A stretch of DNA of 13,326 nucleotides. It comes from JAAYKM01 sp964411235. GTDB taxonomy: Bacteria; Desulfobacterota; Syntrophia; Syntrophales; JAAYKM01. Both the position numbers and the translations under genes were made by a program. The stretch spans positions 1 to 13,326 of the forward strand of contig CAYPKE010000061.1 in the NCBI GenBank assembly GCA_964411235.1, read 5' to 3'. Shown here in pieces: positions 1-6,956 of the stretch; the first letter of the stretch is position 1; each line of letters opens with the position of its first letter. The notes beneath the pieces are model-generated. The model was not told where the DNA came from and ran no database searches. It saw only the letters and a program-made list of their open reading frames with translations.

Positions 1-447
1 CTCATGCCAGGGCACGCCAATCACCAGGACCGACGCGAGAAAACACAGGGGAATCCCTGGAAGGCTGATCACATCAGGAATAATCTGATGGTCGATATCG
101 ATAAATGTTATGACAATCAAGGCGCTCGCGAAAATAAAAGCGCAGAGCCACGGCAGGGAAAAGCCATATTTCCAGTAGAGAAGCGCAGCCAGCAGCGCGG
201 TAAGGACCTCTACCAGAGGGTAGCGAACCGAGATGGCTTCGCCGCAATCCCGGCAGCGCCCGCGCAGGATCAGCCAACTGATGACGGGAATATTGTCAAA
301 AAGACGGATGGGGTGCGAACATGCGGGGCAATGCGACGCGGGAAAGACGATCGATTCTTCCCGGGGTATCCGCCAGATGCAGACATTGAGAAAACTGCCG
401 ACGATTGCGCCGAGAACGGCCACAATGATCAGCCCCGCTGCATCCAT
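1..447 (-). CDS. pilD: Type IV prepilin peptidase / N-methyltransferase (PilD family), 3' part missing
   Basis: Polytopic inner-membrane aspartic peptidase that cleaves the leader of type IV prepilins and pseudopilins and, in the family, N-methylates the new N-terminus. The first 149 residues are present; the gene runs off the left edge. Visible are an N-terminal membrane segment (about 4-22) ending in GSFLNV, a zinc-type double pair of cysteines (C40/C43 and C65/C68) in the cytoplasmic domain, and the first catalytic aspartate region (FIDIDHQIIPD, 116-125) after further hydrophobic segments. The second catalytic motif (GxGD in the family) lies outside the window. The ATG at 447-445 follows the stop codon of the upstream FmdE-family gene without a gap and has a good Shine-Dalgarno (AAAGGA, 5 bases before it) inside that gene's last codons, so the two are very likely co-transcribed. 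The family call is secure; pilin substrates are not visible here. Confidence 0.93.
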   Translation of the reverse strand, partial: MDAAGLIIVAVLGAIVGSFLNVCIWRIPREESIVFPASHCPACSHPIRLFDNIPVISWLILRGRCRDCGEAISVRYPLVEVLTALLAALLYWKYGFSLPWLCAFIFASALIVITFIDIDHQIIPDVISLPGIPLCFLASVLVIGVPWHE

Positions 448-1035
448 TCATATCCTTTCATAATAGGTCCCGTTCGCACAGGCCCTGCAAAGCGCCACAC
501 CGTCACGATAGACTTCACGCAGATCCTGGACATGCTCACCACAACAGGCACACTGGATGCGGCGCAGGGGACGACCCGGCATATCCTCGGGCGGGACGGT
601 TACCCGCACCGGCATGACATCGAACAGCTCTTCATCGGACATCATCATGTAGGTCCGCATCTGAGCCTCATAACGATCCTTCATTTCGGGAAACAATTCC
701 TTGGCCTTTTCCCGCGTATCTTCACGCGCGATGATCCGCACCGCTTCGCCGGTTTCGATATTCAAAAACGTTGCCGCCATTTTGCCGTAATCCAGGAACT
801 TCATCGTCCGGTGACCCAGGCTGCACCCGGAAACGGATTGAACAGCGTCGGTGGCGCATCGATCCATTTCAACATAAACGATCAGATTCCGGGGCCGCTC
901 CTCTTCCTGCCGCGTCACTCCGACCAGCTTCATTCCGAGGATTGTCATTTTCACTCCAAGCACCTGGCCCGGGCAAAGGTGACCGTGTATCATTACGGAT
1001 TTTTCCAAAAGTGATTCGAAATTCATTTGCTTCAT
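448..1035 (-). CDS. FmdE-family protein with C-terminal treble-clef-type zinc finger
   Basis: 195-residue protein of the FmdE family (Pfam PF02663), named after a subunit encoded with molybdenum formylmethanofuran dehydrogenase in methanogens; its biochemical role outside them is not established. Visible are the hallmark HGHLCPG (17-23), a conserved CATDA (C60-D63), GCSLG (C71 region) and LDYGK (81-85), then a linker and a C-terminal zinc-finger pattern with C162/C165 and C183/C186. This agrees with published structures of the family, which show an alpha+beta core plus a C-terminal treble-clef zinc finger. The frame stays open up to a TTG at 1176, but those 47 extra residues are basic and unlike the family, and the TTG coincides with a promoter -35 element, so I start at the ATG at 1035 (ATG at 1026 is also possible; neither has a strong SD). 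It directly abuts pilD. Function unknown; metal or cofactor handling is a guess. Confidence 0.88.
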   Translation of the reverse strand: MKQMNFESLLEKSVMIHGHLCPGQVLGVKMTILGMKLVGVTRQEEERPRNLIVYVEMDRCATDAVQSVSGCSLGHRTMKFLDYGKMAATFLNIETGEAVRIIAREDTREKAKELFPEMKDRYEAQMRTYMMMSDEELFDVMPVRVTVPPEDMPGRPLRRIQCACCGEHVQDLREVYRDGVALCRACANGTYYERI

Positions 1036-1147
1036 TGACCGGAGTGAAATCCCCTTAAAAAGCGCAGCATCTTTTTCGGACTTGCCCCTCTTAACTGCGG
1101 CTTTCCGCCCCGGTCTTCTCCTTCCTAATTCAAAAAGCTGAGAGGGG

Positions 1148-1176
1148 TTTCTAACATCGAACCTGCCCGTCGTCAA
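1148..1176 (-). promoter_or_regulatory. Putative sigma70-type promoter for the FmdE-family/pilD pair
   Basis: On the minus strand TTGACG (1171-1176) is followed after exactly 17 bases by TAGAAA (1148-1153). Transcription would start near 1141, leaving a leader of about 105 bases before the chosen ATG at 1035. The -35 matches the consensus at five of six positions and the -10 at four of six. This is a pattern match only. Confidence 0.5.
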
Positions 1177-1346
1177 GGTTGTTTTCCTGAATTTTTTTGC
1201 TCCCTTTTCTCGCGGTTCGTGCTATAAGCCTTGGAAATTTTCAGGCAGCAGGCTGATTCTCCCCAACCGGATTTTGTCAATTATTGCGAATCCTCTTCGG
1301 AGAATTCCCTTACGGAAGTGCCTTTCGTATCAGGATCGGAATGTTG

Positions 1347-1374
1347 TGCGATAATTTATGCATAGACAGCATAA
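1347..1374 (+). promoter_or_regulatory. Putative feoAB promoter with overlapping inverted repeat (candidate iron or redox operator)
   Basis: TGCGATAAT (1347-1355) resembles an extended -10 element. Immediately downstream lies a 19-base inverted repeat: TTATGC (1356-1361), seven bases, GCATAA (1369-1374). It would cover the expected transcription start, a typical repressor position, and lies 28 bases upstream of the feoAB start codon. A 19-base palindromic site is the size of a Fur box, but the arms do not match the classical GATAAT-type Fur consensus well. The regulator is therefore left open. Confidence 0.4.
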
Positions 1375-1401
1375 TCGAGCAAAAGGATTCTTATTATATT
1401 T

Positions 1402-3642
1402 ATGACAGACGACAAAAATTATCCAATCACATCCTTGGAAGAAGGCGAGGAGGGGATCGTCCAACTTATCGCCGGCGGCGGATCCCTGCTCAGCAGGCTG
1501 GCCGGAATGGGCATTGCACAGGCCGTCCGCATCAGGGTGCTGCGCAACAGTTCGAATCTCTTCATCGTTCAGGTAGCGGAAACCAGGATCGCCCTTGGCA
1601 GAGGTGAAGCGTCCAAAATCCTGGTCAAAAAGATGCCCCTGACGGCCGAACCCGGCGAGCCGGGCGAGAACCAGTTCCTTCTTGCTCTGGCGGGCCAACC
1701 GAATGTCGGCAAGTCAACGGTTTTCAACATTTTGACGGGCCTTTCACAACATGTAGGAAATTGGCCTGGGAAAACCGTTGAAAAAAAACAGGGCGTCCAC
1801 GCTTCAGGAGAAACCAGTGCCCGCATTGTCGATCTCCCGGGCACTTACAGCCTGACAGCGTTCTCTGATGAGGAACGAGTCTCCCGGGATTTCATTCTCA
1901 AAGAACACCCCGACGCGATCATCCTGCTGATGAATGCCGCCGCTCTGGAGAGAAGCCTTTACCTGCTGTCGGAACTGCTGCTGCTGGGCCCTCCCATCAT
2001 CGCCGCCGTCAACATGACCGATGTGGCGGAAAATCAGGGAATCCAGATCGACATCGAAAAACTGGAAAAAGAGGTCGGTATTCCGGTGGTTCCCATGATC
2101 GCAACCCGAAACAAGGGCATCGATAAGCTTTTTTCCCGGGCCATCGAACTAGTAAAGGGAAAATTTCCCTACCAACCGTGCATTCCCGAAGTGGCGGAGG
2201 ACCATCGGGATGTCTTTCTGAAGCTGAGCAACCTGATCACCCCGTGTGTGCCCCTTCGCTACCCGATCCCCTGGATTGCCACAAAAATTATGGAAGGGGA
2301 CCCTGAAATCATCGACATGATGATCACCCTCATGCCCCAGGAGGCGTGGAATGAAATCCAGGCGGAGCTTTCTGCCCATGAAGATTCGCTGCGGGCGGTC
2401 GTCGGCGGCCGCTACCAGTGGATCGAAAGGATAACCCGTTCCTGTGTTTCCCGCTTCAAAATGGGGCAGGTTGTCATGACAGACCGTATCGATCATATTC
2501 TGACACGTCCCGTGTACGGCATTCCGATTCTCCTGGCCATCCTCGGCATGGTCTTTTTCCTGACCTATACCGTGGGCGCACCGTTGCAGGCCCTCATGGA
2601 ACAGGGGATTCATGCCGTCACGCGGGTTCTGGAACCCAGCCTGGCAGGTCTGCCGTCATGGAGCCGGCTCCTCCTTCTCGATGGCATGATCGGCGGTGCC
2701 GGTTATGTTTTGACGTTTCTGCCCATCCTCCTGATATTCTTTGCCGCCATGGCCTTTCTGGAGGACGTTGGCTACATGGCCCGGGCGGCTTTCGTCATGG
2801 ACCGTTACATGCACCTGATCGGACTGCACGGGAAGAGTTTCATTCCCATGTGCCTTGGTTTCGGCTGCAATGTTCCCGCTGTTCTGGGAAGCCGCATCAT
2901 CGAATCAAAGAAAGCCCGGCTGCTGACGATCTTTCTCGCGCCGTTCGTTCCTTGTACGGGAAGAATCGCCGTCCTGGTCTTCATGACGGCAGCCATCTTT
3001 GCAGAGAAGGCCCCTCTGGTCATGTGGTCTCTCATGGCCCTCAACATGGTGGTCCTGGGCTTGACGGGCATGTTCATTAAGGCAACCCTCTTCAAGGAAG
3101 AATCCATGCCGTTCATCATGGAACTCCCCCTTTACCACGAGCCCCGGCTTAAAACGATTTTCATGGCCGTATGGTATAATCTGGTGGCCTTCGTCAAGAA
3201 AGCGGGTACGATCATTCTGGCCATGTCCGTCATCGTCTGGGTTTTTTCCTACCTGCCGCATGGCGATGTCGAAACAAGCCTGCTGGCCATGGCGGGACGC
3301 CTGATCGAACCGGCGGGCATCCCTCTGGGGCTTGACTGGAAGATGATCACCGCGCTCTTTTCAAGCCTGGTTGCCAAAGAGACCTCCATTGCCACCCTGG
3401 GCGTTCTGTACGGGTTCGGAGAGGAAGGCATCGGCCAGCTCAGCCGTTTCATGCCTGCCCCGTCGGCCCTGTCCTTTCTGGTGGTTCAGATGCTCTTTTT
3501 GCCCTGTGTGGCAACCATCGGCGTCATGAAGCAGGAGATGGGAAACTGGAAGTGGTTTCTCTCCGCCCTGGGGCTGACCCTGCTGCTGTCATACACGATC
3601 GGTGCCTTGGCTTATCGGACGGCTCTCTGGCTTGGCTTCTGA
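1402..3642 (+). CDS. feoB: Ferrous iron transporter FeoB with N-terminal fused FeoA domain
   Basis: 746-residue inner-membrane protein that imports Fe(II), with two usually separate Feo components in one chain. Residues about 8-78 form a FeoA-type SH3-like domain (LSRLAGMG near 30-37). After a short Pro/Gly/Glu-rich linker (79-90) comes the FeoB GTPase domain: G1 GQPNVGKS (98-105), switch threonine T125 in WPGKTVEKK, G3 DLPG (144-147) and G4 NMTD (204-207), followed by the helical GDI-like region. From about 370 a polytopic membrane domain follows, with the family signature LGFGCNVPAV (485-494) and a repeated Gate-like half containing PFVPCTGR (514-521). The ATG at 1402 has an AAAGGA 14 bases upstream, rather far, but no better start is seen. 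No feoC is visible. The 3' end overlaps the convergent mrdA by 31 bp. It probably responds to iron through the repeat at 1356-1374; that is inference. Confidence 0.95.
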   Translation: MTDDKNYPITSLEEGEEGIVQLIAGGGSLLSRLAGMGIAQAVRIRVLRNSSNLFIVQVAETRIALGRGEASKILVKKMPLTAEPGEPGENQFLLALAGQPNVGKSTVFNILTGLSQHVGNWPGKTVEKKQGVHASGETSARIVDLPGTYSLTAFSDEERVSRDFILKEHPDAIILLMNAAALERSLYLLSELLLLGPPIIAAVNMTDVAENQGIQIDIEKLEKEVGIPVVPMIATRNKGIDKLFSRAIELVKGKFPYQPCIPEVAEDHRDVFLKLSNLITPCVPLRYPIPWIATKIMEGDPEIIDMMITLMPQEAWNEIQAELSAHEDSLRAVVGGRYQWIERITRSCVSRFKMGQVVMTDRIDHILTRPVYGIPILLAILGMVFFLTYTVGAPLQALMEQGIHAVTRVLEPSLAGLPSWSRLLLLDGMIGGAGYVLTFLPILLIFFAAMAFLEDVGYMARAAFVMDRYMHLIGLHGKSFIPMCLGFGCNVPAVLGSRIIESKKARLLTIFLAPFVPCTGRIAVLVFMTAAIFAEKAPLVMWSLMALNMVVLGLTGMFIKATLFKEESMPFIMELPLYHEPRLKTIFMAVWYNLVAFVKKAGTIILAMSVIVWVFSYLPHGDVETSLLAMAGRLIEPAGIPLGLDWKMITALFSSLVAKETSIATLGVLYGFGEEGIGQLSRFMPAPSALSFLVVQMLFLPCVATIGVMKQEMGNWKWFLSALGLTLLLSYTIGALAYRTALWLGF

Positions 3643-5525
3643 GTTTCATCGCGCAAGGTCAGGGTCGGTCCCGGTGGAAGTTTTGACGGCGCTTCCTGAC
3701 CCGAAAAGTAGGCGTCTATAATCTTCCCGGCAATCGGCGCCGCCACGGCGCCGCCACTGCCGCCGTGTTCCACTATCACCGAAACAACGATTTCCGGATT
3801 GCGGTATGGCGCATACCCGACGAAAAGGGCATGGTTGCGGTGCCGGTCGGCCAGAATGACGGCACGCCTTGCCTTCTCATCCTCCGGCAATCCCACAACC
3901 TGGGACGTACCCGTTTTTCCGCAGACATCATGCCCGGGTCTTCTGGCCGCGTACCCCGTACCGCCTGTTTCGTTGACGGCGCCCCAGAGGGCACGGTTCA
4001 GGACAGCAAGATTTTCCGGCCGGATGGGAATCCGTGTCCGCTTCTCGGGAACAGAATTCCATAATACACGTCCATCAGGCCCTTCGACACGGTCCACCAG
4101 ACGTGGCCGGTACAGATTGCCCCCATTGGCCAGGGCCGAGTAAAATACGGCCAGTTGCAACGGTGTCGCGAGGTTGAAGCCCTGACCGATGGCCACGGAA
4201 ATGGTTTCCCCAGCCTGCCAGGCTTGCCGTGTACGGGACTTCTTCCACTCCTTTGTCGGGACGAGACCTTTTTTCTCTCCGCCCAGGATGACACCGGTCG
4301 GGACACCGAACCCGAAAGCACGGGCGTAATGGGCGAGTTTATCCACCCCCAGCTGTCGGCCCAGGTGATAAAAATAGACGTCGCAGGATTCAACGATTGC
4401 CCGGTGGAGATTTACACGACCGTGCCCTTCCTTCTTCCAGCAGCGGAACATCCGGTTTCCCATGTGAAAGGTTCCATCGCAATGATAAGCGGTTTCGGGA
4501 GTGACGATCCCTTCCTCCAGCGCCGCCGCCGCCAGAACAAGCTTGTAGGTAGATCCGGGCGGGTACTGTCCCGATATGGCCCGGTTTTCCATCGGATAAA
4601 ACGGATTGGTCGAAAGGCTTCGCCAATCCTTTAATGATATCCCGCCGTTGAAAAGGTTTGGATCAAAGGAAGGAGAACTCACCATCGCCAGAACATCCCC
4701 CGTCCTGACATCCATGGCGACCGCCGCACCGCGTTTCCCCGCAAAAGCTTCCCAAGCACTTTGCTGGAGACGGGCATCGATCGTCAGCCGGAGGCTGTGT
4801 CCCTGCCGCGGATCAACCTTACGCAACAGCTTGACTTTCTTCCCCAAAGCGTTGACCTCAACTTCCTCCGCTCCGTTTTCCCCCTTGAGGTGTTCATCGA
4901 AGGCCTTTTCCAGACCGTACTTGCCCACCATGTCCCCCGGCTCATATCCCCTGTGGGCAGCCTTTTCGAGTTCGGAGCCGCTGATCTCACCGACATAGCC
5001 GATCAGATGAGCCATCATCTCGGCATAAAGATATTGCCGGATAGGAACGACATCGATCCCAACACCGGGCAGGTCCAGAGACCTCGTTTCCACCAGGGCC
5101 AGTTTGCGCAGATCCACGTTACGATCCAGGCGCACGGGAGCAAAGGCGCCGGCCCGCTCGATTTGCCCCCAATCATCCGCAAACGGAAGTGACTGCTCAC
5201 GGTAGAAGGATTGCAGCCTTGCGGCAACCGTATCCAGGTCCCTGTTTCTGTCGGGAATGAAGACCACATCGTAGGAGGGCTGGTTGTCGACCAGAACAGT
5301 CCCGTGACGGTCGGTAATCAACCCGCGAAGAGGCCTGATCTTGCAGACCCGGATGCTGTTTGTCTCGGATCGCTGTGTCAACTCGTCACCCTTGATCACC
5401 TGCAGATACCACATTCTCAAGACCAGGATAAACAGAGCAAGACAGATGATGACAAATACCCGTTTAAATCTCTGCCGGTAGAGGCCGGGGTCATGGTCGT
5501 TAACGCGGCTGGACAACTTGGGCAT
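3612..5525 (-). CDS. mrdA: Penicillin-binding protein 2, elongation-specific transpeptidase
   Basis: 637-residue class B PBP, the peptidoglycan D,D-transpeptidase of the Rod elongation complex. It has a short cytoplasmic N-terminus, one membrane anchor (about 22-43), a pedestal domain with the RG(L)ITDRHG motif (67-75), and a C-terminal transpeptidase domain. The active-site motifs are S325-TYK (nucleophile S325, K328), SCD (380-382) and KTG (537-539). Around the active site CDG (349-351), RCW (C362), GHG (H368) and C381 form a Cys/His-rich set matching the place where a zinc site has been described in some PBP2 proteins. I start at the ATG at 5525, which has GAGGTG 7 bases upstream, not at the frame's earlier possible start at 5555. 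It overlaps the end of mreD by 26 bp and is the last visible gene of mreBCD-mrdA. A rodA, often next, is absent because feoAB converges here. Confidence 0.96.
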   Translation of the reverse strand: MPKLSSRVNDHDPGLYRQRFKRVFVIICLALFILVLRMWYLQVIKGDELTQRSETNSIRVCKIRPLRGLITDRHGTVLVDNQPSYDVVFIPDRNRDLDTVAARLQSFYREQSLPFADDWGQIERAGAFAPVRLDRNVDLRKLALVETRSLDLPGVGIDVVPIRQYLYAEMMAHLIGYVGEISGSELEKAAHRGYEPGDMVGKYGLEKAFDEHLKGENGAEEVEVNALGKKVKLLRKVDPRQGHSLRLTIDARLQQSAWEAFAGKRGAAVAMDVRTGDVLAMVSSPSFDPNLFNGGISLKDWRSLSTNPFYPMENRAISGQYPPGSTYKLVLAAAALEEGIVTPETAYHCDGTFHMGNRMFRCWKKEGHGRVNLHRAIVESCDVYFYHLGRQLGVDKLAHYARAFGFGVPTGVILGGEKKGLVPTKEWKKSRTRQAWQAGETISVAIGQGFNLATPLQLAVFYSALANGGNLYRPRLVDRVEGPDGRVLWNSVPEKRTRIPIRPENLAVLNRALWGAVNETGGTGYAARRPGHDVCGKTGTSQVVGLPEDEKARRAVILADRHRNHALFVGYAPYRNPEIVVSVIVEHGGSGGAVAAPIAGKIIDAYFSGQEAPSKLPPGPTLTLRDETQKPSQRAVR

Positions 5526-6015
5526 GAACCAACACCTCGAAATTTCTGCAGGCACGAAAAAAAAGGGGGCTGCCGAGCCCCAATATCAGGACTTGCGGAA
5601 GCATGGCCTGGAGAGTGGTATAGAAAGCGGGCGCCCCCAGGAGATACCGGTTGATCAAAACCAACATCATCCCCTCAAGCACGGCGCAGAGGACCGTAAA
5701 TAGAATGATGAAAAAAGGTTCTTCAATATAGACCCGGTTGGAAACGAGGTATGCAAAACCATGCATCACAACATAGACAAACATGAACAGCCCGGTCACG
5801 GTCCCCGTCAGGGTGCTTACAAGAAATCCCGCCAGCAGCGTCAAGGCAGCTCCCTTGAAAAAGGACATATATAAGCCGGCGTAAATAACAAACAGAAGGG
5901 ATAATTCCAGGCTCAACCAATGCAGGGAAAGCATACCCGGAATCAGGTTCTGCAAAACCGTCATAAGAAACAAGACGGGAACCCAGGCGAAAAACGCTAC
6001 CATGGTCGTTACCAC
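5500..6015 (-). CDS. mreD: Rod shape-determining protein MreD
   Basis: 171-residue, almost wholly hydrophobic protein with about five or six membrane segments, a size and profile typical of MreD. MreD is the membrane component that works with MreC and MreB in the Rod complex directing lateral wall synthesis. Sequence conservation in this family is low; the call rests on hydrophobicity, length and position between mreC and mrdA, plus features such as the conserved N-terminal Q-N/L-I-P region (22-26). The first possible start is a GTG at 6015, which overlaps the mreC stop by 7 bp; an ATG at 6003 would give 167 residues. Neither has a strong SD, and translational coupling to mreC is likely. Its own 3' end overlaps mrdA. 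Confidence 0.9.
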   Translation of the reverse strand: MVTTMVAFFAWVPVLFLMTVLQNLIPGMLSLHWLSLELSLLFVIYAGLYMSFFKGAALTLLAGFLVSTLTGTVTGLFMFVYVVMHGFAYLVSNRVYIEEPFFIILFTVLCAVLEGMMLVLINRYLLGAPAFYTTLQAMLPQVLILGLGSPLFFRACRNFEVLVHAQVVQPR

Positions 6016-6824
6016 TTGCCCGTGATGACGAGGACTTCCTCCATCTTCCGGAAATCCACAAAGGGCCCCACTTCAATATGCTGGAACATGCCCGCCGGAC
6101 TTTGTTCAACCGCCGTGACCACACCCAGCACCAATTCACGGGGAAACACGCCCCCAAGGCCTGAGGTCAGAACGATGTCCCCCTTTTCTACCGGTTCCGT
6201 CTTGACGATGTATTTCAGGCGACAGCCCCCCACCCCTGTCCCCTGCAGAATGCCGTGGGCTCTGGTGCGCTGGATCAGGGCATCCACATTGCTGCCCCCG
6301 TCTATTAGAAGCAGTATCCGCGACGCATGCCAGGTGGTTTCAATGACCCGGCCCACCAGCCCCCTTTCCACCATAACCGGCTGCCCCTTCCGGATGCCGT
6401 CGTTTTCACCCCGGTTGATCATCAGGGTTTTCATGATACCCGCCGTGTCCCGGCGGATGATGCGGGCCGCCGTTGTTTCGTATTCCAGTTTCTCCTTGAA
6501 CGCCAGCAGACCACGGAGGCGGATGTTTTCAAGATAGGCCTCCCGATATGCAATGACTTTTCGCGCCAGGCGGTCATTTTCCTGGCGCAGCCGCTTGTTC
6601 TCATCGGACAACCCGTAAAGGAAAAGGTAGCGCCGCCACATCTCTGCGGTACCGGCGGCAGCGTCACGCACCAGCGCCTCCAGGGGCGAGGCGGCTTCCA
6701 GAACGATCTTCCGAAACAGGCCATGCGAAGGGGACGTATTCAACTGATAGGAAAAAAAACCCAGGACCACGATGAAAATCAGAGCCAGCAGGATCAGGGC
6801 GTATTTCTTTTTCGGCAGCCGCAT
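6009..6824 (-). CDS. mreC: Rod shape-determining protein MreC
   Basis: 271-residue bitopic inner-membrane protein whose periplasmic part links MreB/MreD to PBP2 and activates it. Visible are a basic N-terminus (MRLPKKK), one membrane segment (about 8-26), a helical coiled-coil region rich in E/R/L (about 65-105, with SDENKRLRQENDRLARK), and the C-terminal beta-domain region with the family pattern INRGENDGIRKGQPVM and the later TSGLGGVFPRELVLG. The frame remains open upstream to a TTG at 6938, but the added 38 residues are basic, low in hydrophobics and unlike the family, so the ATG at 6824 immediately before the cytoplasmic stub is preferred. No good SD lies directly before it. The gap to mreB is 132 bases and holds a tight hairpin. 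The 3' end overlaps mreD. Confidence 0.95.
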   Translation of the reverse strand: MRLPKKKYALILLALIFIVVLGFFSYQLNTSPSHGLFRKIVLEAASPLEALVRDAAAGTAEMWRRYLFLYGLSDENKRLRQENDRLARKVIAYREAYLENIRLRGLLAFKEKLEYETTAARIIRRDTAGIMKTLMINRGENDGIRKGQPVMVERGLVGRVIETTWHASRILLLIDGGSNVDALIQRTRAHGILQGTGVGGCRLKYIVKTEPVEKGDIVLTSGLGGVFPRELVLGVVTAVEQSPAGMFQHIEVGPFVDFRKMEEVLVITGKW

Positions 6825-6855
6825 CAGATATAAGGTATCCGTTCCCGTTGAAAAG

Positions 6856-6869
6856 CGCCGCGAACGGCG
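6856..6869 (-). other. Intercistronic UUCG hairpin between mreB and mreC
   Basis: In the minus-strand transcript a perfect 5-bp stem CGCCG/CGGCG closes a UUCG tetraloop (6861-6864) and is followed by CUUUUC. It lies 31 bases before the mreC start. Just upstream on the same strand is an AGGAGG (6877-6882) with no start codon at the usual distance. The hairpin could be a weak attenuator or an mRNA end-protecting structure that lowers MreC relative to MreB. The function is inferred. Confidence 0.5.
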
Positions 6870-6956
6870 ATTTCTCCCTCCTGTCGACGGTTCGCCCTTC
6901 AAGATCCGGGACAAGACAGGCAGCCACCCCGGCCGCAAGCAAGCCCCAAAGCGCCG

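Larger units (their letters stand above)
1036..1401. other. Divergent intergenic region between the FmdE-family gene and feoAB
   Basis: 366 bases with no gene I can support. It holds a leftward promoter candidate (1148-1176) and a rightward promoter/operator candidate (1347-1374). The stretch 1180-1230 is T-rich on the plus strand and contains a TATAAG at 1223-1228 without a well-spaced -35. Short open frames cross the region, but they have no recognisable family and no good ribosome binding site. Confidence 0.6.

Noticed and set aside
4..1014. A 336-codon open frame on the plus strand
   Set aside because: It lies opposite pilD and the FmdE-family gene, both of which have clear family motifs. 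Its translation is rich in H, Q, R and P with no recognisable domain, as expected of an antisense shadow.
1350..1376. A classical Fur box at feoAB (GATAAT and ATAATC are present)
   Set aside because: The two hexamers do not line up in the GATAAT-type tandem or inverted pattern; only the inner TTATGC/GCATAA palindrome is exact, so I report it as an unassigned operator.
2418..3080. A 220-codon open frame on the plus strand inside feoAB
   Set aside because: It is an out-of-frame reading of the FeoB membrane domain, full of R, H, P and G, with no known family.
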